DNA of 64,000 nucleotides from Cytobacillus purgationiresistens (GTDB taxonomy: Bacteria; Bacillota; Bacilli; Bacillales; Cytobacillaceae), in assembly GCF_030813235.1 (NCBI RefSeq), contig NZ_JAUSUB010000001.1, positions 124,001-188,000 of the forward strand, in the 5' to 3' direction. This document shows, one piece after another, positions 56,199 through 64,000 of the stretch. Every line of letters starts with the position of its first letter. The first letter of the stretch is position 1. Made by a program: the position numbers and the translations under genes. The notes beneath the pieces are model-generated. The model ran no database searches, had not been told where the DNA came from, and saw only the letters and a list, made by a program, of their open reading frames with translations.

Positions 56199-56826
56199 AT
56201 TTGAATTGAATTTGAAACTTGCAATGATCATTACCTTCCGTTTTACAATTTACTCTATTCACCTGGTCGGTATCAAGGACACTTTTTAACATTTGTGTCT
56301 CACAATGACAAGCCGTTTTATAAGAGCTGGCAACGGTAAGAATCGGACAATTATATTCAGTGAGCTCATAGGTTTGCTCATCTACTTGATCAACATCAGC
56401 CATATAACCTTTTTCATTTTGGATTTTGACAAGCTCTGCAATTTTCTCTTCGCTTGTCTTATCTGCCAATCTTTCGGAATACTCCACCGTTAATCGTTCT
56501 TCTCTTTTCTTGAATAAAGCGTCAACTGCGCTGTTTCCGTACATTTCTTTTATGTCTTGAAGGAATTCCAAAGAAATCCCTTCATAATTTTTTGGGAAAA
56601 ACTTTTCTCCCTTTTCAGTTAAAAAATATATTTGTATCGGTCTTCCGATAGATTGTTTACTTTCTTTAGAACATACAAAACCGATATTTTCAAGGGCTGT
56701 TAGATGTTTTCTTACAGCCATATGAGTAATTTTCAAGCGATCCCTAAGGTCATTGACAGTCATGGACGATTCTTTTTTAAGTAAATGAAGCACTTTATCT
56801 TTTGTTGAATTAATTTGGACTTCCAT
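56197..56826 (-). CDS. SufR-like HTH regulator with a cysteine-rich C-terminus
   Basis: A 209-residue regulator. The N-terminal winged helix (about residues 10-75) includes TVNDLRDRLKITHMAVRKHL and GRPIQIYFLTEKGEKFFP. The C-terminal part has Cys160, Cys173, Cys175, Cys194 and Cys202 in NCP, ACHC, NCK and HCKF, resembling the iron-sulfur ligands of SufR-type proteins. It likely senses iron-sulfur status or redox state. It is divergent from the MBL gene, so it may affect that gene or its own expression. Confidence 0.8.
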   Translation of the reverse strand: MEVQINSTKDKVLHLLKKESSMTVNDLRDRLKITHMAVRKHLTALENIGFVCSKESKQSIGRPIQIYFLTEKGEKFFPKNYEGISLEFLQDIKEMYGNSAVDALFKKREERLTVEYSERLADKTSEEKIAELVKIQNEKGYMADVDQVDEQTYELTEYNCPILTVASSYKTACHCETQMLKSVLDTDQVNRVNCKTEGNDHCKFQIQFK

Positions 56827-56952
56827 AACATCACCTCAAGCTTTGTATTAAGATAAAAGTGAAAATATTTTTTGCACTACTCAGTATGAACCGTTTATAG
56901 TTAAACTTATTATACTATATTGTATAAAAAAACTTAAGCAATAACAAATAAG

Positions 56953-56970
56953 TTGGCATCATTCTTGCTT
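56953..56970 (+). promoter_or_regulatory. Candidate sigma-54 (SigL) promoter before the MBL gene
   Basis: TTGGCATCATTCTTGCTT has the -24 TTGGCA and -12 TTGC elements with exactly ten bases between the GG and GC, as the sigma-54 consensus requires. It lies about 50 bases before ATG 57022. No enhancer-binding protein gene is in the window. Confidence 0.65.
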
Positions 56971-57021
56971 TATAGAAAAATATATCGCAATTTCTTTACA
57001 TAAATGAAAGTAGGTGTACGA

Positions 57022-57993
57022 ATGATTGGCACAAAAGAAGAAATGACAATTCACCCTATAGTTTTACCAGCAAAAGGAAGTTTGAGGAGTTTTAATTTTT
57101 ATTTAGTGGAGGATGTCAATGGGCTTTCATTAATAGATGCAGGGATTGATCATCAATCCTGCTGGGATTTACTGAATAAGACTTTGCATAATAATGGCTT
57201 TTCACTTAAGGATATACAGAGGATCATTCTCACACATTCTCATGAAGATCATACCGGATTAATCAATCGTATTTTATCCGTTCATCCTGTTCCTATCTAT
57301 GCACATGAAGAAGCGGTTTGTCGACTCCAGCGGGAGGAAGAATTTCTCTTAAAGAGAATCGATTTTTTTAATCAACTGTATCAGGAGATGGGCTGTGGCG
57401 AAGTGGGCAAAAAGCGGGTCGAGGAGATTAAACAGGTGATGGTCCAGAAGAAAAACGAGGCCATAGCTGGTGAAATCCTCCCCGTGAAGGAGGGAGATTC
57501 GTTAATAGGCATGGAATTATTTGAAACCCCTGGACATTCGCCTGACCATATCGTTTTTCTCGATAAAAATAGAAAGATGCTGTTCGGCGGTGACCATCTA
57601 ATCGGCCATATTTCTAGTAACGCCCTTGTGGAACCTGACAGAAACGGGAAGCGAAGACAAACATTAATAGAGTATAAAGCATCACTGGAAAAATGTATGA
57701 CGCTTGATATCGAAACAGTATATACAGGTCATGGGCGAGAGCTTGGCAACCCCGACGAATTGATTAAAAGGCGCGTGACTGGAATGGATCATAAGGCTGA
57801 AAAAATCAAGGAGGTCATTAAACAAGACATATCGGTTGCAAGTGAAATTGCCAAAGTGTTTTACAGTGATAAATATATGACTGAATTTAGTTTAGTCATG
57901 TCAGAAATTATCGGGCATTTAGACTATCTTGAGCATGCAAACCTGATTGCAAAAACAAAAAAAGATGGTATTTGGCACTATACAGCAGTTTAA
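57022..57993 (+). CDS. MBL-fold metallo-hydrolase
   Basis: A 323-residue metallo-beta-lactamase-fold hydrolase. The metal site is LTHSHEDHTGL, with further ligands in ETPGHSPDH and GGDHLIGH and a late YTGHGRE. A helical C-terminal part (about residues 235-323) resembles that of YflN/LACTB2-like hydrolases. I choose ATG 57022 after GTAGGTG; ATG 57004 lacks a binding site. A terminator separates it from the acyl-CoA dehydrogenase operon. The substrate is unknown; its candidate sigma-54 promoter links it to the next operon. Confidence 0.82.
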   Translation: MIGTKEEMTIHPIVLPAKGSLRSFNFYLVEDVNGLSLIDAGIDHQSCWDLLNKTLHNNGFSLKDIQRIILTHSHEDHTGLINRILSVHPVPIYAHEEAVCRLQREEEFLLKRIDFFNQLYQEMGCGEVGKKRVEEIKQVMVQKKNEAIAGEILPVKEGDSLIGMELFETPGHSPDHIVFLDKNRKMLFGGDHLIGHISSNALVEPDRNGKRRQTLIEYKASLEKCMTLDIETVYTGHGRELGNPDELIKRRVTGMDHKAEKIKEVIKQDISVASEIAKVFYSDKYMTEFSLVMSEIIGHLDYLEHANLIAKTKKDGIWHYTAV

Positions 57994-58008
57994 TGCGCTT
58001 TAAATATG

Positions 58009-58059
58009 TACACAAGAAGACACACTTCAGAACAAAAGTGTATCTTCTTGTGTTTTTTT
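58009..58059 (+). terminator. Terminator of the MBL gene
   Basis: ACACAAGAAGACACACTT pairs with AAGTGTATCTTCTTGTGT, followed by TTTTTTT. Confidence 0.88.
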
Positions 58060-58106
58060 GTAGACATAAAAATGTTAGATAGCGATCTGTATTCCCTTTT
58101 TTATAA

Positions 58107-58123
58107 CTGGCATAGTTTTTGCA
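58107..58123 (+). promoter_or_regulatory. Candidate sigma-54 promoter of the acyl-CoA oxidation operon
   Basis: CTGGCATAGTTTTTGCA has the -24 CTGGCA and -12 TTGCA elements with exactly ten bases between GG and GC. It lies 87 bases before ATG 58210 and just after the preceding terminator. Confidence 0.68.
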
Positions 58124-58209
58124 TATAAAAAAGTACAGAAAGATGCATCAAGTGAATGAAGAACCGTCATCAAACTAAAGAAAAATATTCTAAAAAGCGA
58201 GGGTAAACC

Positions 58210-59409
58210 ATGTCAACGAAAACGAGTGAAAACCAAGGAAAATCATCATTTAACTTATTTAAACAAAATAGAGAAATTTATAATGAAGACCATGAAATGT
58301 TTAGATCTTCTTTACGCAAGTTTATCGAAAAGGAAGTCACGCCTTATTTCGACCAATGGGAAGAAGATCATTATACTCCTCGTGAACTGTTTCATAAAAT
58401 GGGCGAGCAGGGATTTTTAAGTCCACAGGTAGATCCAGCATATGGCGGCTTAGGACTGGATTTTGGATTTAATATGATATTAGCAGAAGAGACAGCACGT
58501 GTTGGTTCAGGCTTGGGCACAGCAAGCTTACATAGCACAGTCGTTGTTCCTTATCTTGAAATATTTGGTTCAGAAGAGCAAAAGAAAAAATATCTGCCTA
58601 AGTTCGTTAGCGGTGAAATGTTAACTGCCGTTGCAATGACTGAACCAGGTACAGGCTCTGATTTATCTGGAATGAGCACAACAGCTGTTAAAGATGGTGA
58701 CCATTATGTCATCAATGGACAAAAGACGTTTATCACCAATGGCATCAATGCCGAATTGGTTTTCGTAGCAGTGAAAACGGATACAAAGGTGAGACCAGCC
58801 CATCGAGGTATAAGTATTATTATGGTAGAGGCGGATACGCCAGGCTTTACGAAGGGCAGAAAGTTAAAAAAGCTTGGCGGACATTCTCAGGATACAGCCG
58901 AATTAATATTTGAAGACGTTCGGGTGCCAGCAGTGAATTTACTTGGTGAAGAAGGAAAAGGATTCTACTATTTAATGGAGAAGCTGCAGCAAGAACGATT
59001 AATTTGTGCGGAAGGAGCACTGGCCCTTGCGCAAGAAATGTTAAGATCAACAATTGATTACGTGAAGGACAGAACAGCTTTTGGACAGCCTATCAGCAGT
59101 TTCCAAAATACGCAATTTGAAATCTCAGAAATGGCAACAGAAGTAACGATTGGCAGAACCTTCTTAGATAGCTTAGCGACTCGTCATATGAAGGGGGAAG
59201 ATATCGCCACAGAAGTATCGATGGCAAAATGGTGGATTACAGACATGGCAAGAAGAATGTCCTCACGTTGCTTGCAGCTCCATGGAGGTTATGGCTTTAT
59301 GGAGGAATATGATATTGCCCGCCGGTATAGAGATGTGGCTGTTATGCCGATCTATGCTGGTTCCAATGAAATTATGAAAAATATTATTGCGAAAAATATA
59401 GGATTATAA
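58210..59409 (+). CDS. Acyl-CoA dehydrogenase
   Basis: A 399-residue FAD-dependent acyl-CoA dehydrogenase. Domain marks are AMTEPGTGSDLSGMSTTA (FAD loop), FITNG, GGHSQDTAELIFEDVRVP, and the C-terminal QLHGGYGFMEEYDIARRYRD; the catalytic base is Glu387 in YAGSNEIMK. It is soluble and would pass electrons to electron-transfer flavoprotein. It is first in an operon with thiolase (broken), HSD10-type dehydrogenase and enoyl-CoA hydratase. The chain type, straight or branched, cannot be decided. Confidence 0.92.
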   Translation: MSTKTSENQGKSSFNLFKQNREIYNEDHEMFRSSLRKFIEKEVTPYFDQWEEDHYTPRELFHKMGEQGFLSPQVDPAYGGLGLDFGFNMILAEETARVGSGLGTASLHSTVVVPYLEIFGSEEQKKKYLPKFVSGEMLTAVAMTEPGTGSDLSGMSTTAVKDGDHYVINGQKTFITNGINAELVFVAVKTDTKVRPAHRGISIIMVEADTPGFTKGRKLKKLGGHSQDTAELIFEDVRVPAVNLLGEEGKGFYYLMEKLQQERLICAEGALALAQEMLRSTIDYVKDRTAFGQPISSFQNTQFEISEMATEVTIGRTFLDSLATRHMKGEDIATEVSMAKWWITDMARRMSSRCLQLHGGYGFMEEYDIARRYRDVAVMPIYAGSNEIMKNIIAKNIGL

Positions 59410-59432
59410 ATAAGCTTGAAAGGAAGATAGAA

Positions 59433-60570
59433 TTGAGAGAAGCGGTCATAGTAGAGGCGGTAAGAACACCTGTTGGCAAGCGAAAGCGGAGTTCACCCTA
59501 AGATCTTGCTGCATTAACGTTGAAAGAGGTAGTTAAGAGAGCCGGAATTTCTGCCAGTTTAGTAGAGGACGTAATCTTTGGCTGTATTCAGCAGGTAGGA
59601 GAGCAGGGCTATGATATAGCCCGGGTAGCAGCCTTAATAGCAGATTATCCAATTGAAGTGCCAGGCGTTACGGTTGAAAGACAATGTGGATCGGGTCAGC
59701 AGGCGATTCATTTTGCAGCTCAGGCAGTCTTGAGCGGTGATATGGATGTTTTGGTTGCAGGCGGGGTAGAAAGCATGTCGAGAATTCCAATAGGCTCTGT
59801 CGCTCAAGGGGCTAAACATAGCAATGATTATTATGAAAAATATGAGGTGATTCATCAAGGTGATTCTGCAGAAAGAATCGCTGATCAAAGGGGATATACT
59901 CGAACTCAGCTTGATGAGTTTTCTTTAGAAAGTAATAGACGTGAAGTGGCAGCGATTAAAGAAAGGCGCTTTGAGAAGGAAATTGTCCCTGTTGAAGTTA
60001 CATTGACTGATGGAACGAAAACATACGTTTCAAAAGATGAGGGACCGAGAGCAGATACCAGCATTGAAAAACTAGGTAAACTCAAAACGGTCTTTAAAGA
60101 GGATAGGAAAACCCATGCGGGAAATTCAAGTCAAATAAGTGATGGTGCTTCTGTTGTTTTAATCATGTCAAGGGAAAAAGCGGAAGAGCTAGGATTAAAG
60201 CCTCATGCATGTATACTTGCAAGATCTGTCGTCAGATCAGACCGAACATTAATGCTAACTGGTCCGATTGCAGCGACAAAAAAAGAATTAGAAAAGGCAA
60301 AGCTGACACTCGAAGATATGGCTGTATATGAAGTAAATGAAGCATTTGCACCTGGACCGCTCATTTTGGTGGACGAAACCGGTGCAGATCAAACGAAAAT
60401 GAATCCTAATGGGGGCAATTGCTCTTGGACACCCGCTTGGCTGCAGTGGAGCGAGAATTATGACGACACTCTGGCACGAGCTGGAGCGTAGGGAAAGTCG
60501 TTATGGGCTCATGACTGTTTGTGAAGGTCATGGCATGTCAAACGCAACCATTATAGAAATAATTTCTTAA
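59433..60570 (+). pseudogene. Acetyl-CoA acetyltransferase (thiolase) gene, broken twice
   Basis: From TTG 59433 (binding site AAAGGAAG) the frame reads REAVIVEAVRTPVGKRKR and meets TAA at 59499. It then continues in frame through DLAALTLKEVVKRAG, the active-site RQCGSGQQAIHFAAQ, HAGNSSQISDGAS and YEVNEAFAP. Near 60415 (AATGGGGGCAATT) two bases are missing, and the proper end, [19 protein letters not shown] and [12 protein letters not shown], lies in another frame to TAA 60570. The conserved His and Cys of the C-terminal part are thus lost from the main frame. It is most likely a pseudogene. Confidence 0.87.
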
Positions 60571-60588
60571 TACAAAGGAGCTGATTAA

Positions 60589-61359
60589 ATGGATATTAGT
60601 AAAAGTGTAGTGATAGTAACGGGCGGAGCATCAGGACTAGGAGAAGCGACAACAAGAAATATCGTGAGCAAAGGCGGAAAAGTTGTCATTCTTGATCTAA
60701 ATGCGGATCGCGGTTTAAGTTTAGTAGATGAATTGGGTGAGGCTAACACATTATTTGCCAAGACAAATGTATATGAGGAAGAAGATGTAAAGTCGGCTCT
60801 TGCTCAAGCGATAGATAAATTCGGCAAAATCACAGCCGCTGTAAACTGTGCAGGAATCGGCAATGCCCAAAAAACCTATGGCCGCAAAGGTCCTTTTGAA
60901 TTGGATGGCTTTAAAAAAGTAATCAATGTCAACTTGATTGGAACGTTTAATGTCATTCGTTTGGCAGCCGAAAAAATAGCGCAAAATGAACCGGATGAGA
61001 ATGGAGAAAGAGGAGTCATTGTAAACACTGCTTCTGTCGCAGCATTCGAAGGCCAAATCGGACAGGCGGCTTATAGTGCTTCAAAAGGCGGAATCGTCGG
61101 AATGACCCTTCCGATAGCAAGGGACTTAGCGGAACTTGGTATTCGTGTTTTAACAATTGCACCTGGATTATTTGAAACCCCACTTCTGGGGAACGCACCT
61201 GAGAAGGTAAGAAAAGCACTAGGCGAAATGGTTCCATTCCCACAGCGATTAGGCCAGCCCCATGAGTACGCTCATCTAGTAGAATCAATTTTTGCTAACA
61301 CGATGTTAAACGGTGAAGTCATTCGTTTAGATGGCGCTATTAGAATGCAGCCTAAATAA
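60589..61359 (+). CDS. SDR-family 3-hydroxyacyl-CoA dehydrogenase (HSD10 type)
   Basis: A 256-residue short-chain dehydrogenase. The NAD site is [15 protein letters not shown] lies in strand 4, and the catalytic Ser149, Tyr162 and Lys166 are in NTASVAAF and AAYSASKGG. It resembles 17-beta-HSD10, which oxidises 3-hydroxyacyl-CoA, including 3-hydroxy-2-methylbutyryl-CoA from isoleucine. ATG 60589 follows AAAGGAG. It is the third gene of the acyl-CoA operon. Confidence 0.87.
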   Translation: MDISKSVVIVTGGASGLGEATTRNIVSKGGKVVILDLNADRGLSLVDELGEANTLFAKTNVYEEEDVKSALAQAIDKFGKITAAVNCAGIGNAQKTYGRKGPFELDGFKKVINVNLIGTFNVIRLAAEKIAQNEPDENGERGVIVNTASVAAFEGQIGQAAYSASKGGIVGMTLPIARDLAELGIRVLTIAPGLFETPLLGNAPEKVRKALGEMVPFPQRLGQPHEYAHLVESIFANTMLNGEVIRLDGAIRMQPK

Positions 61360-61385
61360 AATAAAAAACTTCGAGGTGAATGATG

Positions 61386-62162
61386 ATGTCTCTGATAAAG
61401 GTAGAAAAACAGGATAAAATTGCGATTGTAACCATAGATAACCCACCAATGAACACTTTAAGTCCAGGTGTGATTGAAGGGCTTAATGATGCCTTTACCA
61501 GTCTTAATATGGATGATGATGTATTATGCATCATTATCACGGGCGCAGGCGAAAAAGCGTTCATGGCTGGTGGAGATATTAAGGGATTTCCTCAAAGAAT
61601 CGGTAACCCTAATTTAGTACCGGGATTTTTAAAAACCCATGAAACATTAAATAAAATTGATTTTTCACCAAAACCGACGATTGCTGTAATAAACGGTTAT
61701 GCGCTTGGAGGAGGATGTGAACTGGCGCTCACATGTGATATAAGAATCACTGAAGAACAAGCCCTCTTGGGTGTACCGGAATCCACCCTCGGATTATTGC
61801 CAGGTGGAGGAGGCACACAGAGATTACCTAGATTAATAGGGGAAGCAAAGGCAAAGGAGCTTATGTTCACCGGACAGCATATCAACGCAGAAGAAGCGTT
61901 AAGAGTCGGTCTGGTAAATAGCGTGGTTCCAAAAGGCAACGGATTAGAAGCTGGTCTAAAGCTAGCGAAAAGAATTACCTGTAATTCTCCTGTCGCTATA
62001 AAAAACATAAAAAAAGCGGTCGATGAAGGACTAGAGCTTCCGTTTGATCAAGCTATCAAAAGGGAAGCAGAACTATTCCAGGAGCTATTTCTCACGGAGG
62101 ATGTGAAGGAAGGTGTTCAAGCTTTTTTAGAGAAGCGAAAACCACAATTTATTGGGAAGTAG
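61386..62162 (+). CDS. Enoyl-CoA hydratase/isomerase
   Basis: A 258-residue crotonase-family protein. The oxyanion-hole blocks are AGEKAFMAGGDIKGF and INGYALGGGCELALTCDIRI, and PESTLGLLPGGGGTQRLPR carries the catalytic glutamate region. Three ATG codons follow each other at 61380, 61383 and 61386; I choose the last because GAGGTGA is at 61373-61379. It ends the acyl-CoA operon and hydrates enoyl-CoA between the dehydrogenase steps. Confidence 0.9.
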   Translation: MSLIKVEKQDKIAIVTIDNPPMNTLSPGVIEGLNDAFTSLNMDDDVLCIIITGAGEKAFMAGGDIKGFPQRIGNPNLVPGFLKTHETLNKIDFSPKPTIAVINGYALGGGCELALTCDIRITEEQALLGVPESTLGLLPGGGGTQRLPRLIGEAKAKELMFTGQHINAEEALRVGLVNSVVPKGNGLEAGLKLAKRITCNSPVAIKNIKKAVDEGLELPFDQAIKREAELFQELFLTEDVKEGVQAFLEKRKPQFIGK

Positions 62163-62165
62163 TAT

Positions 62166-62204
62166 AAAAAGCTGTCGTGAATGATATTCATGTCAGCTTT
62201 TTAA
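62166..62204 (+). terminator. Terminator of the acyl-CoA operon
   Basis: AAAAAGCTG pairs with CAGCTTTTT, and inner GTGAAT with ATTCAT, with a few mismatches, followed by AATTT. Confidence 0.75.
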
Positions 62205-62657
62205 TTTGAAAGATTCCATTCTTGAAATTTTTAAAAATAGGAAAATCAGCTATACTCCCTCAGTGAAAAATCTCTTATTCAATCCATACCTTTTTCATTA
62301 ATACAAAGGACTATTACCTCATAAAAAAATTTCATTTCAAAACTATACTTTTCTAGAACTCCTGCTAAATTAACCTACTAGGCTAACCTATTCAGGTATT
62401 TTTGCCTATATCTCGCGAAAACCGAAATAAATAGAGTAATAATACTAGATTAAGATGGGACATACTACCCTTATCAGAAAATTCAAAACAAAGTAATATT
62501 TTACATATAAAACCATTATAAACTTATTTTGTATACAAATCCATTTTTCATCAATGATTTACATATAGATAAAAATTGATAAAAAGGGGGAAATGAAACA
62601 ACGTTTTAAGCATTATGGGGAATGAAGAATGATCTGTTAAAAGGGGAGGAAATTAAG
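62205..62657 (+). other. AT-rich intergenic region before the camelysin-like gene
   Basis: This 453-base stretch contains no clear gene. A possible direct repeat (AACCTACTAGG / AACCTATTCAGG at about 62371-62396) and an AGG...CCT dyad near 62394-62412 are present. It probably holds promoter and control sites for the camelysin-like gene, but I can assign none with confidence. Confidence 0.45.
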
Positions 62658-63248
62658 TTGGGTATTAAGAAAAAGCTTGGAATGGGCGTAGCGTCTGCAG
62701 CATTAGGTATTGCATTAATCGGTGGTGGAACCTTTGCTTATTTTAGCGATACGGTTACGACACAAAATACATTTGCTGCTGGGACATTGGATTTATCTGT
62801 TAATCCTGAAGCTGTTATCAATATTGATAATATTAAACCAGGGGATACAATGACAAGAGAATTTATTCTTGAAAATAACGGCAGCTTGAAAATTGCTAAT
62901 ATTAATCTAGTTACTAACTATACAGTTAATGATGCTGCAAATGATAATGTTGAAGATTTCGGCAAACATATCAGAGTGAACTTCCTGTGGAATTGGGACA
63001 AAGAAAGTGAACCAATTTTTGAGACAACCCTTTATGAACTACAAAACATGGATCCAGATGTGGTAAAACGAGATTTATGGGATCCATTATGGGCTCAAAA
63101 GGGTGGAATAGAACCAGGTCAATCAAATGAACTATGGGTTCAATTTGAATTTATCGATAATGGTGAGGAGCAAAATGCATACCAAGGTGACAGCCTTTCA
63201 CTGGAATGGATATTTAATGCGACTCAAGGCGAAGGGGAAAATCTGTAA
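62658..63248 (+). CDS. Camelysin/TasA-type secreted protein
   Basis: A 196-residue exported protein of the TasA/CalY (camelysin, peptidase M73) family. A signal peptide (about residues 1-28, MGVASAALGIALIGGGTFAYF) is followed by the family-typical FSDTVTTQNTFAAGTLDLSV and IKPGDTMTREFILENNGS. I choose TTG 62658, eight bases after GGGGAGG, giving MGIKKKL; upstream in-frame codons cross the site. TasA relatives form biofilm fibres and usually need the signal peptidase SipW, which is not in this window. A protease gene follows. Confidence 0.88.
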   Translation: MGIKKKLGMGVASAALGIALIGGGTFAYFSDTVTTQNTFAAGTLDLSVNPEAVINIDNIKPGDTMTREFILENNGSLKIANINLVTNYTVNDAANDNVEDFGKHIRVNFLWNWDKESEPIFETTLYELQNMDPDVVKRDLWDPLWAQKGGIEPGQSNELWVQFEFIDNGEEQNAYQGDSLSLEWIFNATQGEGENL

Positions 63249-63280
63249 GACTAAAATGATAGCTTAGGAGGTTAGGAAAA

Positions 63281-64000
63281 TTGAAGATTAAAACAAAGGT
63301 GATTTCAACCGCATTCGCATTATCAATCGCTTTAGGTGCACTTGGTGGTGAAGCCAGTGCTGAGTCTTACAAGATTAATTTCCATGATGACTATTCTACA
63401 CCTTCATATATCATTGAGAACTGGAAAGCGCCTGCTGGCTTAAGTAAAAAGGAAGCTGCAATCGCTTACCTTACAAAAAACAGCGGGAAATTTAAAATGA
63501 TGAAGGCTGAAGCAGCAGAAAGCTTTAAAATAAAAGAAGAAATAAACGATAAGGAGACAGGAACACACCACTTTAAGGTTGATCAGCTTTATAAAGGAAT
63601 TCCTGTCTACGGTGCGGATCAAACCTTGTCATTAAGCAGCAACAATGAAGTCACATCCTTTTTCGGAAAAGTGGTTCCTAATTTAGATGGAGAAAAAATC
63701 AATACGAAGGTCTCTATCACAAAAAAAGAGGCAATTGAAATCACTAAAGCAGGAATTGAAACAGAGATTGGCGAAGTATCATCTTATGATGGAGAATTAA
63801 AGCTAGAGCCATTTATCTATGAACATAATGGAAGTTTCTACAGTACTTATCTTGTAACCGCATCAACAAGCAATCCAGAAGTTGGATTCTGGCATTACTT
63901 TATTGATACTGCTACAGGTGAAGTAATTGATAGCTTTAATGCGGCACATGAAGTGACTGCTTTCGGTCACGGTGTGTTTGGCGGCAAGCAAATGTTTGAA
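63281..64000 (+). CDS. Thermolysin-family neutral protease precursor (3' end outside window)
   Basis: The first 240 codons of an M4-family (bacillolysin-type) protease. A signal peptide (KVISTAFALSIALGALGGEASA) is followed by the FTP-type propeptide (KVDQLYKGIPVYGADQTLSL) and PepSY-type propeptide (FWHYFIDTATGEVIDSFNA); the catalytic HExxH lies beyond the window end. TTG 63281 follows TAGGAGGT by eight bases, so like the previous gene it uses TTG with a strong binding site. It begins 32 bases after the camelysin-like gene and may be co-expressed. Confidence 0.87.
   Translation, partial: MKIKTKVISTAFALSIALGALGGEASAESYKINFHDDYSTPSYIIENWKAPAGLSKKEAAIAYLTKNSGKFKMMKAEAAESFKIKEEINDKETGTHHFKVDQLYKGIPVYGADQTLSLSSNNEVTSFFGKVVPNLDGEKINTKVSITKKEAIEITKAGIETEIGEVSSYDGELKLEPFIYEHNGSFYSTYLVTASTSNPEVGFWHYFIDTATGEVIDSFNAAHEVTAFGHGVFGGKQMFE

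Noticed and set aside
62205..62657. Riboswitch before the camelysin-like gene
   Set aside because: Short dyads are present, but no known riboswitch core such as the GEMM (cyclic di-GMP) pattern could be matched.

Overview
The window is chromosomal DNA from a low-GC member of the Bacillaceae (Bacillus sensu lato). The evidence is the strong GGAGG-type ribosome binding sites, frequent TTG and GTG starts, U-tailed terminator hairpins after most genes, and many genes with recognisable Bacillus relatives: an OpuC-type osmoprotectant importer, YlbC-like, YkvR-like, IDEAL-domain, DUF1450, DUF421 and PaiB proteins, a TasA/camelysin-type protein and a bacillolysin-type protease. No rRNA, tRNA, CRISPR array, phage module or intact transposon was seen. 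All calls come from reading the sequence; no database search was run.

Layout. 1-4.1 kb: a PucR-type regulator (cut by the window edge) with a semialdehyde dehydrogenase/aminotransferase pair, probably for beta-alanine or a related omega-amino acid. 4.1-14 kb: a DUF3219 protein, a 51-bp tandem array, transporters, a P1-family peptidase, a thioredoxin-like lipoprotein whose first redox cysteine is replaced by an in-frame UGA, and a glycosyltransferase/methyltransferase pair. 14-19 kb: a GbsR/OpcR-type repressor divergent from a four-gene osmoprotectant ABC transporter. 19-38 kb: mostly housekeeping and accessory single genes, including a chemoreceptor, TrhA, PaiB, an E. coli-type S-adenosylmethionine decarboxylase, a ComEC-like secreted metallo-hydrolase with a DUF3006 partner, and a GNAT/AAA-ATPase/HIT operon. 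38-54 kb: an accessory stretch with several decayed genes (NERD, a frameshifted MurG paralogue, an alpha/beta hydrolase, a split AraC-type regulator, a VOC protein), two ECF sigma/anti-sigma pairs, repeat arrays, and a protein that joins a helix-turn-helix to an F1-ATPase beta-subunit-like domain. 54-62 kb: TrhO, SodA, a SufR-like regulator, and a fatty or branched acyl-CoA oxidation cluster with two sequences matching sigma-54 promoters. 62-64 kb: a camelysin/TasA-type protein and the start of a thermolysin-family protease.

How parts work together. The amino-acid catabolic pair, the Opu transporter with its repressor, the sigma/anti-sigma pairs, the GNAT-ATPase-HIT genes and the acyl-CoA oxidation genes are read as operons from their spacing and direction. 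The acyl-CoA operon has a damaged thiolase between otherwise intact genes.

The most notable observations are: (1) a probable selenoprotein with a U-G-L-C motif and a SECIS-like hairpin just after the UGA; (2) the HTH/AtpD-like protein with a lost P-loop lysine; (3) two candidate sigma-54 promoters; (4) several unrelated-looking tandem repeat families that share a period near 51-52 bp and mostly lie between convergent genes; (5) a regulator gene split by DNA carrying an ECF sigma/anti-sigma pair and a recombinase remnant.
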